Positions 31,772-40,284 of a stretch of 40,830 bases of DNA are shown here, piece by piece. The DNA lies in contig NZ_MWLL01000172.1 of assembly GCF_002198675.1 (NCBI RefSeq), positions 1 to 40,830 of the forward strand, read 5' to 3'. Source of the DNA: Kineosporia sp. R_H_3. GTDB lineage: Bacteria; Actinomycetota; Actinomycetes; Actinomycetales; Kineosporiaceae. A program made the position numbers and the translations under genes. The notes below the pieces were generated by a model. It was not told the DNA's origin. It saw only the letters and a list, made by a program, of their open reading frames with translations, and searched no databases. Every line of letters starts with the position of its first letter. Position 1 is the first letter of the stretch.

Positions 31772-33364
31772 TCAGTCGTCCGCGCAGAGCCGTCCGCGGC
31801 CGAGCGCCTTGGCCCGGTAGAGCCGGCTGTCCGCGTCCCGGAGCAGGTCGTCCACGGCCGGGGAGGGGCCGACCGCCAGGCCCGCGCTCACCGTCACGCG
31901 GAGCCCGGGGGACAGGTCCTCCCAGCCGAGGGCGTGCACCGCGTCGACGATCTCCTCGCCGCGGCGCCGGGCGTCGTGGCCGTGCACGGTGTCCAGGAGC
32001 AGGACGAACTCGTCGCCGCCGAGCCGGACGACGAGGTCCGACGGCCGGCAGTGCTCGGCGAGGACGGCGACGACGCGGCGCAGCACGTCGTCGCCGACGC
32101 CGTGGCCGAGCACGTCGTTGACCCGCTTGAAGTGGTCCAGGTCGACCATGAGCACCGCGAGGTGGTGGTCCTCGGGGTTGCGGCGCAGCCGGGTGAGGTG
32201 CCGGGCGTAGGCGTGCCGGTTCGCGGCGCCGGTCAGCTCGTCGAGGTAGGCGCGCTCGGCGAGCCGGGCGTTCTCCAGCTTGATCCGCTCGGCCTCCAGG
32301 CGTGCCCGGGCCGCGCCGAGGAGCTTGATCCGGGCGCTCCAGCGCAGGGCCGTCAGCTCGTCGACGTAACGGGTCGAGGCGGGCGTCGCGCCGAGCCGGG
32401 CGGCGACGCCGAGGGCCATCATCCGGATCGTCGGCAGGTAGTCGTCGCTGAGCCGGGTGAGGGACTGCTCGACGAGGTCGGCCGCGACGTCGTCCCGGCC
32501 CGCCGCGAGCGCGCGGACCGCGCCGCCGAGCCGGACGCAGCCGAGGTACCCGGGCCACGACGAGGTCTCGACGCCCGCGCAGACCTCGGCGTACGGCGCG
32601 GGCTCCGGGTCACCGGCGATCGCGGCGAGCAGGTAGTGCACCGCTGCGTTGTCCCGCAGCCACTGCGGCGGCAGGTCCTGGACGACGTCCGCGGGCAGCC
32701 GGCGCCGGTCGGCGGCCCGCCGCCGGGCGCCGTCGGTGAGGCCGGCCTCGGCCAGCGCGCACGTCCAGGCGGCGTGCGCCTCGCTGCGGTTGAGCGCGAC
32801 GACGCGCCGGTTGAACAGCCGGGTGCCCTCCAGGCCCGGCGGCAGCGGGACGGCGAGCGCCTCGTCCGCGCGCTCGTACATCTCCTCCTCGAGCTCCCAG
32901 AGGTTGCGGTGGCCGTAGCCGAGGCCGCAGGCGATGTAGGCGACGGGGCGGTGGACGGCGGAGCCGCGGCCGTCGTCGAGGAGCGCGACGGCGCGGGCGA
33001 GCGCGGCGTCCGGCGCCGCCGGGCCCTCGCCCCGGTCGCGCTCGGGGAGCTCGCCGCGGGTCGCGACGACGAGCGCACGCAGGGCGTCGTCGTCGGCGGC
33101 CTCGGCCTCGACCTCCATCCGGTCGATGAGCTCCACCGGGTCGTCCCCGTCGAGCAGCGCGTGCGCGTAGACCGAGTAGTGGCTGAGCAGGGCGACGTCG
33201 TGCCAGCCGCGGTCGGCCGCCAGGTCGAGGAGGTCGGTCGCCGCGGTGCCGAGCGGTCCGCTCTGCGACTGCTCGAGCAGCGCGTAGCCGGCGACCACCG
33301 CCTCGGAGTGCGCGGGGTCCGCGGCGGACCACTCGGGCGCGACGACCATGCCCGAGGATTGCAT
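31772..33364 (-). CDS. Diguanylate cyclase (GGDEF) with a helical N-terminal region
   Basis: A 530-residue protein. The last 170 residues form an intact GGDEF domain: YLDELTGAANR, VDLDHFKRVND and VVRLGGDEFVLLL, with the inhibitory RxxD site (RPSD) five residues before GGDEF. It should make cyclic di-GMP with product inhibition. The first 350 residues are Ala/Leu-rich and helical in the manner of tetratricopeptide repeats and hold no clear sensor domain. The start is uncertain: ATG 33364 was chosen, but ATG 33349 and GTG 33406 are possible. It is divergent from the MarR gene. Confidence 0.85.
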   Translation of the reverse strand: MQSSGMVVAPEWSAADPAHSEAVVAGYALLEQSQSGPLGTAATDLLDLAADRGWHDVALLSHYSVYAHALLDGDDPVELIDRMEVEAEAADDDALRALVVATRGELPERDRGEGPAAPDAALARAVALLDDGRGSAVHRPVAYIACGLGYGHRNLWELEEEMYERADEALAVPLPPGLEGTRLFNRRVVALNRSEAHAAWTCALAEAGLTDGARRRAADRRRLPADVVQDLPPQWLRDNAAVHYLLAAIAGDPEPAPYAEVCAGVETSSWPGYLGCVRLGGAVRALAAGRDDVAADLVEQSLTRLSDDYLPTIRMMALGVAARLGATPASTRYVDELTALRWSARIKLLGAARARLEAERIKLENARLAERAYLDELTGAANRHAYARHLTRLRRNPEDHHLAVLMVDLDHFKRVNDVLGHGVGDDVLRRVVAVLAEHCRPSDLVVRLGGDEFVLLLDTVHGHDARRRGEEIVDAVHALGWEDLSPGLRVTVSAGLAVGPSPAVDDLLRDADSRLYRAKALGRGRLCADD

Positions 33365-33413
33365 GCTCCACCATCGGCCGGAGGACCGAGCCGCTTGACG
33401 TCCCACAATCCGA

Positions 33414-33443
33414 TTGCGGGGCTAACAGTTGCGGGGCTAACGT
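33414..33443 (+). promoter_or_regulatory. MarR promoter with 13-bp direct repeats
   Basis: TTGCGGGGCTAAC occurs twice, at 33414-33426 and 33429-33441, period 15. The first copy supplies a -35 box (TTGCGG) and the second ends in a -10 box (TAACGT, 33438-33443), spaced 18 bases. The GTG start follows the -10 box by 7 bases with no Shine-Dalgarno sequence, so the mRNA is probably leaderless. The repeats are placed for autorepression by MarR. Confidence 0.5.
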
Positions 33444-33450
33444 TCTCTGC

Positions 33451-33990
33451 GTGGATCCTGTGGAGCGCCCGGCCGCCTGCCCCGCCACGGCCGACGCCCC
33501 GCTGACGACCCAGGTCCACGAGGCCTTCCTGCGGCTGGTCCACCGGCAGCGGCTGCTCCTGCAGCGGGTGCTGTCCCGCCACGAGCTGCACCCCGGGCAG
33601 GCGATGTGCCTGCGGGTGCTCGCCCAGCGGGACGGCGTCAGCCAGCGCGACATCGCCGAGACGCTCATGCTCTCCGCGCCGACCGTCACCCGGATGCTCC
33701 AGCGGATGGAGCGCTCCGGGCTCGTCGAGCGGGCGAGCGACCCGGACGACGCGCGGCAGACGGTCGTCCGGCTCACCCCGGTCGGGACCGGTCTGCAGGC
33801 GCTCGTCGACAGCGCGCTCACCGAGTTCCTCGACCGGTCCCTGGCCCGGCTCCCCGAGCAGGACCTGCGCGACCTCGCCCGGCTCATGACCGCCTGGTGC
33901 GGGACGGCCGACCTCGAGGACGCCGTGAGCGCGCCCTTCGACCCCGACCCCGACTCGTCCGGCCCCGTGCCGGCGGAGGGAGCCCCGTGA
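33451..33990 (+). CDS. MarR family regulator of the ABC exporter operon
   Basis: A 179-residue MarR-type protein. The winged helix-turn-helix (about 50-120) has VSQRDIAETLMLSAPTVTRM as the recognition region and DPDDARQTVVRLT as the wing. The first 20 residues and the Pro/Asp-rich tail lie outside the fold. GTG 33451 is probably a leaderless start. Its stop overlaps the start of the first ABC exporter gene by 4 bases (GTGA), so it is co-expressed with the exporter and very likely represses it until an effector binds. Confidence 0.9.
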   Translation: MDPVERPAACPATADAPLTTQVHEAFLRLVHRQRLLLQRVLSRHELHPGQAMCLRVLAQRDGVSQRDIAETLMLSAPTVTRMLQRMERSGLVERASDPDDARQTVVRLTPVGTGLQALVDSALTEFLDRSLARLPEQDLRDLARLMTAWCGTADLEDAVSAPFDPDPDSSGPVPAEGAP

Positions 33991-35717
33991 CCCGGCTTCT
34001 GCGCACCTACCTGCGGCCGTACCGGCGGCAGGTGTGGATCGTCGTCGTCCTGCTCCTCGTCCAGGCGATCGGCAACCTGCTCCTGCCGAGCCTCAATGCC
34101 GACATCATCGACAACGGCGTCGTCACCGGCGACACCGGCTACATCGTGCGGACCGGCGGCGTGATGCTCGCGGTGACGGCCGGTCTCGCCCTCGCCGCGA
34201 TCGCCGGCGCCTGGTACAGCGCGCTCGCGTCGATGGGCTTCGGCCGGGACGTCCGGTCGGCGATCTTCCGGCGCGTGCAGGGCTTCTCGCTGCGCGAGGT
34301 CAACGACTTCGGAGCACCGTCCCTCATCACGCGCAACACGAACGACGTCCAGCAGGTGCAGCAGCTCGTCCTCATGGGGCTGGCGTTCATGGTGTCCGCG
34401 CCGATCACCGCGGTCGGCGGCGTCGTCATGGCGCTGCGCGAGAACGTCCGGCTGTCCGGCCTCATCGCCGTCGTCATCCCGGTCATGCTCGCGTTCATCG
34501 CCGTGATCCTCAGCCGGGCGATCCCGCTCTTCCGCGCGGTGCAGACGAAGATCGACCGGATCAACCAGGTCATGCGCGAGCAGCTCACCGGCGTCCGCGT
34601 CGTCCGGGCCTTCGTGCGGACCCGGCACGAGGAGGCCCGGTTCGCCGAGGCGAACGCCGACCTCACCGACACGACCCTGCGGGTGACCCGGCTCTTCGCC
34701 CTGACGATGCCGGCGATCATGTTCGTCATCAACGTGTCGAGCGTGCTCATCGTGTGGTTCGGCGGCCGGCTCATCGACAGCGGCCGGATGCAGATCGGCG
34801 ACATGACGGCGTTCCTCAGCTACATGATGCAGATCCTCTTCAGCGTCATGATGGCCGTGATGATGGCGGTCATGGTGCCGCGCGCCGCGGCGTCCGCCGA
34901 GCGGATCCAGGCCGTCCTCGACACGGTCCCCGCGGTGCACGACCCGCAGCAGCCCGTCGAGCCCGGCCCGCCCCGCGGCGTCGTCGAGCTGCGGGACGTC
35001 GAGTTCGGCTACCCCGGCGCCGAGGAGCCGGTGCTGCGCGGGGTCAGCGTGCGCATCGAGCCCGGCCGGACGACGGCCGTCGTCGGCAGCACCGGCTCGG
35101 GCAAGACGACGCTCGTCAACCTGCTGCCACGGCTCTACGACGTCACGGCGGGGGCGGTGCTCCTCGACGGCGTCGACGTCCGGGAGATGCGCCAGGAGGA
35201 CGTCTGGCGCCGGCTCGGGATCGTGCCCCAGAAGGCCTTCCTCTTCAACGGGACCGTCGCGACGAACCTGCGCTTCGGTCGCCCCGACGCGACCGACGAG
35301 GAGCTGTGGCACGCCCTCGAGGTCGCCCAGGCCGCGGACTTCGTCCGCGCGATGCCCGACGGCCTGGACTCCCGGGTCGACCAGGCGGGCGCCAACTTCT
35401 CCGGCGGCCAGCGGCAGCGGCTCTCGATCGCCCGCGCGCTCGTGCGCCGCCCGGCCGTGTACGTCTTCGACGACAGCTTCTCCGCCCTCGACTACGCGAC
35501 CGACGCCCGGCTGAGAGCCGCGCTCGCCCGGGAGACGACGCAGGCCAGCGTCGTCATCGTCGCCCAGCGGATCAGCACGATCCTCGACGCCGACAGCATC
35601 GTCGTCCTCGACGGCGGCCGGGTCGTCGGCACCGGCACCCACGACGAGCTCCTGGAGTCGTGCCCGACGTACGCGGAGATCGTGTCGTCCCAGCTCGCCG
35701 CGGCGGGTGCGGCGTGA
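33987..35717 (+). CDS. ABC exporter half-transporter, degenerate-site subunit
   Basis: A 576-residue type IV ABC exporter half. Six transmembrane helices lie in the first 320 residues, then an ATPase with Walker A GSTGSGKTT, signature NFSGGQRQRLS and Walker B VYVFDDSFSALD. Asp replaces the catalytic Glu after Walker B. The same change occurs in the degenerate subunits of heterodimeric exporters such as TM287/288. The partner with a normal Glu is the next ABC gene. GTG 33987 has GGAGGGAG upstream and overlaps the MarR stop. The substrate is probably a drug or lipid, unproven. Confidence 0.88.
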   Translation: MTRLLRTYLRPYRRQVWIVVVLLLVQAIGNLLLPSLNADIIDNGVVTGDTGYIVRTGGVMLAVTAGLALAAIAGAWYSALASMGFGRDVRSAIFRRVQGFSLREVNDFGAPSLITRNTNDVQQVQQLVLMGLAFMVSAPITAVGGVVMALRENVRLSGLIAVVIPVMLAFIAVILSRAIPLFRAVQTKIDRINQVMREQLTGVRVVRAFVRTRHEEARFAEANADLTDTTLRVTRLFALTMPAIMFVINVSSVLIVWFGGRLIDSGRMQIGDMTAFLSYMMQILFSVMMAVMMAVMVPRAAASAERIQAVLDTVPAVHDPQQPVEPGPPRGVVELRDVEFGYPGAEEPVLRGVSVRIEPGRTTAVVGSTGSGKTTLVNLLPRLYDVTAGAVLLDGVDVREMRQEDVWRRLGIVPQKAFLFNGTVATNLRFGRPDATDEELWHALEVAQAADFVRAMPDGLDSRVDQAGANFSGGQRQRLSIARALVRRPAVYVFDDSFSALDYATDARLRAALARETTQASVVIVAQRISTILDADSIVVLDGGRVVGTGTHDELLESCPTYAEIVSSQLAAAGAA

Positions 35718-35757
35718 GCGGGGGAGGCGCCGCGACCGTGCCTGGACCGACGAGAGA

Positions 35758-35795
35758 GCAGGCATGCCCTTCGCCTGCGAACAAGGAGCAAGGGC
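35758..35795 (+). other. Overlapping inverted repeats in the leader of the second ABC gene
   Basis: In the 121-bp gap between the two ABC genes, GCAGGC (35758-35763) can pair with GCCTGC (35773-35778), and GCCCTT (35766-35771), which lies in that loop, can pair with AAGGGC (35790-35795). The order of arms is that of an H-type pseudoknot. An ATG at 35764 inside it is in frame with the downstream gene. AAGGAG at 35783-35788 lies in the second loop. Confidence 0.4.
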
Positions 35796-35838
35796 GCGGT
35801 CATCATGCGCCGCCTCTCTCGCGAACCGGAGGCAGAGC

Positions 35839-37860
35839 GTGACGGCGACGACGGCCGCCCGCGGCCCCGCGGCGGGCGGCCCGGCCCGCGGTCCCGGCGG
35901 CCCGATGCGCGGCCCCGGCGGCGGTCACGGCCCGATGGGCGGCATGGGGATGCCGACGGAGAAGGCCCGGGACGCCGGTGCCACGGCCCGGCGGATGCTC
36001 GCCCGGCTGCGGCCCGAACGGATGCTCATCGGCCTCGTCATCGTCTCCGCGGTCGTCGCGCAGGCCTTCGCGGTGGCCGGCCCGAAGCTCCTCGGCAACG
36101 CGACGAACATCCTGTTCGCCGGCGTCGTCGGCCGGCGGCTGCCCGCAGGGGTGACCAAGGAGCAGGTCGTCGAGCGGCTGCGCGCGGCGGGGGACACCAC
36201 CCAGGCCGACATGCTGTCGGCGATGGACGTCGTCCCCGGCGTCGGCGTGGACTTCGGGGCGCTGCGCGCCTCGCTGCTCGTCGTCGTCGCGGTCTACGTG
36301 CTGTCGTCGTTGTTCATGTGGGTCCAGCAGTACGTCATGGCGGGCGTGACGCAGCGGACGATCTTCGTGCTGCGCGAGGAGGTCGACCACAAGCTCGGCC
36401 GGCTCCCGCTGCGGTACTTCGACTCGCACCCGCGCGGCGACATCCTGTCCCGCGTCACGAACGACATCGACAACATCAGCCAGACCCTCCAGCAGACGCT
36501 GACGCAGCTCATCACGAGCCTGTTCTCGGTGCTCGGCGTGCTCGTCATGATGGTGTGGATCAGCCCGCTGCTCGCGCTCATCTCTCTCGTCAGCGTGCCG
36601 CTGTCGATCGTCGTGACGATGCTCGTCGCGAAGCGCTCGCAGCCGCAGTTCGCGCTGCAGTGGAAGTGGACCGGCACGCTCAACGGCCACGTCGAGGAGA
36701 CCTACTCGGGGCACGACCTCGTCAAGGTCTTCGGCCGCGGCGACGCCTCGCTCGAGACGTTCGACGCGGCGAACGAGGAGATGTACAAGGCCTCGTTCAA
36801 GGCCCAGTTCATCAGCGGGATCATCATGCCCGCGATGAACATCATCGGGAACCTGTCGTACGTCGGGATCGCCGTCCTCGGCGGGCTCCGGGTGGCGTCG
36901 GGCGGGATGTCGCTGGGCGACGTCCAGGCGTTCATCCAGTACTCGCGCCAGTTCACGATGCCGATCACCCAGCTCGCGAGCATCACGAACGTCGTCCAGT
37001 CCGGCCTGGCGTCGGCGGAGCGGGTCTTCGAGCTCCTCGACGAGCCCGAGGAGGAGCCCGACGACCCCGAGCCCGTCGTCCTGCCGACACCGAGCGGGCA
37101 CGTCGTCTTCGACCGGATCTCGTTCCGCTACGAGGCCGACAAGCCCCTCATCGAGGACCTCTCGCTCGAGGCGCTGCCAGGCCAGACGGTCGCGATCGTC
37201 GGCCCCACCGGGGCCGGCAAGACGACGCTCGTCAACCTGCTCATGCGGTTCTACGAGCTGGACGGCGGCCGCATCACCCTCGACGGCGTGGACGTCCGCC
37301 GGCTGACCCGCGACGACCTGCGCCGCTCGTTCGGCATGGTCCTGCAGGACGCCTGGCTCTTCGGCGGCACGATCCACGACAACATCGCGTACGGCGCGAC
37401 GGACCCGTCGGACGAGCAGGTGCTCGCGGCAGCCCGGGCGGCGCACGTCGACCACTTCGTCCGGACCCTGCCGCAGGGGTACGACACCGTCCTCGACGAC
37501 GACGCGAGCAACGTCAGCGCGGGGGAGCGGCAGCTCCTGACGATCGCCCGGGCGTTCCTCGCGGACCCGTCGATCCTCATCCTCGACGAGGCGACGAGCT
37601 CGGTCGACACCCGCACCGAGGTGCTCATCCAGGAGGCGATGAACCGGCTGCGGCGCGGCCGGACGAGCTTCGTCATCGCGCACCGGCTCTCGACGATCCG
37701 CGGCGCGGACACGATCCTCGTGCTCGAGTCCGGCCGGGTCGTCGAGCAGGGCGACCACGAGACGCTGCTCGCCCGCGGCGGGGTCTACGCCGACCTCTAC
37801 CGCAGCCAGTTCGCGCGCAGCGGCGCGGACGACGAGGAGGCGGCGCAGGCCGGTCCCTGA
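35839..37860 (+). CDS. ABC exporter half-transporter, catalytic subunit
   Basis: A 673-residue partner of the preceding half-transporter. The ATPase has Walker A GPTGAGKTT, Walker B ILILDEATSSVD with the catalytic Glu, and an unusual signature NVSAGERQ in place of SGGQ. The membrane domain (about 55-370) carries an extra periplasmic insertion near 90-130. The first 50 residues are a Gly/Pro/Met-rich tail (GPAAGGPARGPGGPMRG, then GGGHGPMGGMGM) with no fold. GTG 35839 was chosen because GGAGG stands 6 bases before it. An in-frame ATG at 35764 would add 25 residues. Confidence 0.88.
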   Translation: MTATTAARGPAAGGPARGPGGPMRGPGGGHGPMGGMGMPTEKARDAGATARRMLARLRPERMLIGLVIVSAVVAQAFAVAGPKLLGNATNILFAGVVGRRLPAGVTKEQVVERLRAAGDTTQADMLSAMDVVPGVGVDFGALRASLLVVVAVYVLSSLFMWVQQYVMAGVTQRTIFVLREEVDHKLGRLPLRYFDSHPRGDILSRVTNDIDNISQTLQQTLTQLITSLFSVLGVLVMMVWISPLLALISLVSVPLSIVVTMLVAKRSQPQFALQWKWTGTLNGHVEETYSGHDLVKVFGRGDASLETFDAANEEMYKASFKAQFISGIIMPAMNIIGNLSYVGIAVLGGLRVASGGMSLGDVQAFIQYSRQFTMPITQLASITNVVQSGLASAERVFELLDEPEEEPDDPEPVVLPTPSGHVVFDRISFRYEADKPLIEDLSLEALPGQTVAIVGPTGAGKTTLVNLLMRFYELDGGRITLDGVDVRRLTRDDLRRSFGMVLQDAWLFGGTIHDNIAYGATDPSDEQVLAAARAAHVDHFVRTLPQGYDTVLDDDASNVSAGERQLLTIARAFLADPSILILDEATSSVDTRTEVLIQEAMNRLRRGRTSFVIAHRLSTIRGADTILVLESGRVVEQGDHETLLARGGVYADLYRSQFARSGADDEEAAQAGP

Positions 37861-37927
37861 CGGTCGCGGGGCGGGGAGCGGTGTCACACGCACCGTCAAA
37901 CACGGCCCCGGTGCGATGGGTCCACCA

Positions 37928-37950
37928 GCCCCGCCGACCAGCGGCGGGGC
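37928..37950. terminator. Strong GC hairpin after the ABC operon
   Basis: GCCCCGCCG (37928-37936) pairs perfectly with CGGCGGGGC (37942-37950) around a 5-base loop. It lies 68 bp after the ABC operon and 22 bp before the DUF4242 start. No T tract follows, as is common for actinobacterial hairpin terminators. A structure in the DUF4242 leader is the alternative. Confidence 0.5.
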
Positions 37951-37971
37951 GTGCACGACAGGACCGGTCGA

Positions 37972-38223
37972 ATGCCACTGTTCATGGACATCCACACGAT
38001 CGAGGGAGGCGTCAGCGGCTCCGACGTCGCCGGCGCGCACGCGGCGGACCTCGCCACCCAGGACGCGCACGGCGTCCACTACCTGAAGTACTGGGTCGAC
38101 GAGGAGGCCGGCAAGATCTTCTGCCTCGTCGACGCGCCGTCGGCCGACGCCGCCAACGAGGTGCACCGGCAGGCGCACGGTCTCGTCGCCGACGAGATCT
38201 TCCCGGTCAGCGAGCACGCGTGA
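37972..38223 (+). CDS. DUF4242 family protein
   Basis: An 83-residue protein with the DUF4242 pattern: MDIHTIEG near the N terminus, GVHYLKYWVDEEAGKIFCLVDAPS in the middle and VHRQAHGLVADEIFPV at the end. It is a small ferredoxin-like alpha/beta fold; the family includes the nickel-binding SCO4226 of Streptomyces. The ATG at 37972 follows AGGA by 8 bases. It lies 58 bp before a BTAD-type regulator on the same strand and may be co-transcribed with it. Its biological role is unknown. Confidence 0.82.
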   Translation: MPLFMDIHTIEGGVSGSDVAGAHAADLATQDAHGVHYLKYWVDEEAGKIFCLVDAPSADAANEVHRQAHGLVADEIFPVSEHA

Positions 38224-38281
38224 CCTCCGGCGCCGGCGGGTACCGTGCACACGTCCGGACCCGCCGGCGTCGGGGGACCCC

Positions 38282-40159
38282 GTGAACCTGACCGTCAAGC
38301 TGCTCGGCCGCCCGGCGCTCCTGCGCGGTGACGGGCCGGGTTACCAGTTCCGCAGCCGCAAGAGCTGGGCCGTGCTCGCCTACCTGCTGCGCGCCGAGCG
38401 ACCTCCCGGCCGCAGCCAGCTGGCCGCACTGCTCTTCCCGGACGCCGACGACCCGGCACGCGCCCTGCGCTGGAGCCTCGCAGAGGTCCGGCGGGGCCTC
38501 GGGGACGGCACGGTGCTCGAGGGCGACCCGCTCGTCCTGCGGCTCCCGCCGGGGACGGTCGTCGACCTCGACGTCGTGACGCGGGGCGCGTGGCCGGACG
38601 CCGTCGCGGCGGTCGACGTGGAGGCAGAGCTCCTCGAGGGCCTCGCCGTGCGTGGCTCCGCGGCCTTCGACACCTGGCTGCTCGGGCAGCGCCGGCACGC
38701 GGCGGCGGCCTGCGAGGCGGCGCTGCACGAGGCGGCGCTCGGGGCGATGTCCGCCGGTGACCTCGCGGGCGCCACCTCGTACGCCGTCCGGCTCGTCGCG
38801 CGGGAGCCGCTCGACGAGAACCACCAGGCCCTGCTCATCCGGCTCTACCGTGCCGCGGGCGACGACGAGGCCGCCCGGGCCCAGCTCGAGACCTGTACGG
38901 CGCTGCTGGCCGGCGAGCTCGGGGTCGAGCCCGGGCCGGTGGTCATGGCGGCGATGCGGCAGCCGGCGCAAGGGCCTCCCGGCGGCACCGACGAGGCCGA
39001 CGTCGACGCGCTCGTCGAGGCCGGGGTCGCGGCCGTCTCTGCGGGCGCCGTCGACGCCGGCATCGCCTCGCTGCGGACCGCGGCCCGGTTCGCCGACGCC
39101 GGGGACCTCACCGGGCTGCGGATCCGGGCCCGGATCGCCCTCGGCGAGGCCCTCGTGCACGCCACCCGCGGGCTCGACGAGGACGGCCTCGCCGCGCTCC
39201 ACGAGGCGGACCGGATCGCCGTCGACGCCGGCCGCGCCGAGGCCGCCGCCCAGGCGCGTGCCGAGCTGGGGTACGTCGACTTCCTGCGCGCCCGGTACGA
39301 CCGCGCCGAGCGTCACCTCGGCGACGCGCTCGCGCTCGCCGGGCCGTCGCCCGCGGTGGCGGCGAAGGCCACGACCTATCTCGGGTCGGTGGCCGCGGAC
39401 CGTGCCGACTACCCGCGGGCGCTCGCCCTGCTGCCCGAGGCGGTGCGGCTGGCCCGCCTCGCCGGGGAGCCGCGCCGCGAGGCGTACGCCCTGTCGATGC
39501 TCGGCCGGCTGCACCTGCTGCGCGGGGACCGGGACGAGGCCGCCCGGCTGCTCGACGAGGCCGTCGCGCTGGCGACCGCCGAGCACTGGCTGTCGTTCCT
39601 GCCGTGGCCGCAGGCGATCCGCGGCGAGGTCCAGCTGCGGCGCGGTGACGCGGACGGCGCCGCGGAGCTGCTCCGGCAGGCCTTCGCGCGGGCCTGCCGG
39701 CTCGGCGACCCCTGCTGGGAGGGCATCTCCGGTCGCGGGCTCGCGCTCGTCGCCGAGGCCACGGGGGACGTCGACCGCGCGTTCGAGCTCCTCGCGGACG
39801 CCGCGGCCCGCTGCGTACGGCTCGCCGACCCGTACGTGTGGCTCGAGGCCTACATCCTCGACGCGCAGTGCGAGCTCGGGGTGCGGCACGGGCACCCGGC
39901 GGTGGCGGTCTGGGTGGGGCGGCTGCGGGAGCTGGCCTCCCGGGCCGGCATGCGCGAGCTCGTCGTCCGCTCGCTGCTCCACGGCGCTGCGCTCGGCCGC
40001 CCGGGCGACCTGGAGAGCGCGGTCCTGCTCGCCGCAGACCTGGACAACCCGGCGCTCACCGCCGACCTCGGCAGGGCCGCGACGGGTCGGGACCGCCCTC
40101 GGGGCCGCCCTCGCCCGGTGCGGTCCCGATCCCGGTCCAGGACGACATTCGGGTCGTAG
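38282..40159 (+). CDS. BTAD/SARP-type transcription regulator with TPR region
   Basis: A 625-residue protein from GTG 38282. Residues 1-95 resemble the OmpR-like winged helix of SARP proteins (VKLLGRPALLRG, RSRKSWAVLAYLL, ALRWSLAEVRRGL). Residues about 100-230 are a bacterial transcription activation domain (LDENHQALLIRLYRAAGDDEAARAQLETC, LGVEPGP). The rest is tetratricopeptide-like helical repeats (ALLPEAVRLARLAGEPRREA, RDEAARLLDEAVALA). There is no NB-ARC ATPase in between, unlike AfsR. It ends with an Arg-rich tail. No biosynthetic cluster is visible beside it. Confidence 0.85.
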   Translation: MNLTVKLLGRPALLRGDGPGYQFRSRKSWAVLAYLLRAERPPGRSQLAALLFPDADDPARALRWSLAEVRRGLGDGTVLEGDPLVLRLPPGTVVDLDVVTRGAWPDAVAAVDVEAELLEGLAVRGSAAFDTWLLGQRRHAAAACEAALHEAALGAMSAGDLAGATSYAVRLVAREPLDENHQALLIRLYRAAGDDEAARAQLETCTALLAGELGVEPGPVVMAAMRQPAQGPPGGTDEADVDALVEAGVAAVSAGAVDAGIASLRTAARFADAGDLTGLRIRARIALGEALVHATRGLDEDGLAALHEADRIAVDAGRAEAAAQARAELGYVDFLRARYDRAERHLGDALALAGPSPAVAAKATTYLGSVAADRADYPRALALLPEAVRLARLAGEPRREAYALSMLGRLHLLRGDRDEAARLLDEAVALATAEHWLSFLPWPQAIRGEVQLRRGDADGAAELLRQAFARACRLGDPCWEGISGRGLALVAEATGDVDRAFELLADAAARCVRLADPYVWLEAYILDAQCELGVRHGHPAVAVWVGRLRELASRAGMRELVVRSLLHGAALGRPGDLESAVLLAADLDNPALTADLGRAATGRDRPRGRPRPVRSRSRSRTTFGS

Positions 40160-40284
40160 CGCGACATACCGGCTCCTTTTCCCGGCACCCACCGGGATGG
40201 TGTGCGGTCGTCGTCCTTCAGTTCCCCGGCGCCCCGAGCCGATCCCAGACGCAGGATCGGGACCGAACCGGGAGCTGGGAAGCC

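Noticed and set aside
40160-40220. Hairpin TCCCGG-CACCCA-CCGGGA after the BTAD regulator as a terminator
   Set aside because: The stem is only 6 bp and no T tract follows on either strand, so termination is not supported.
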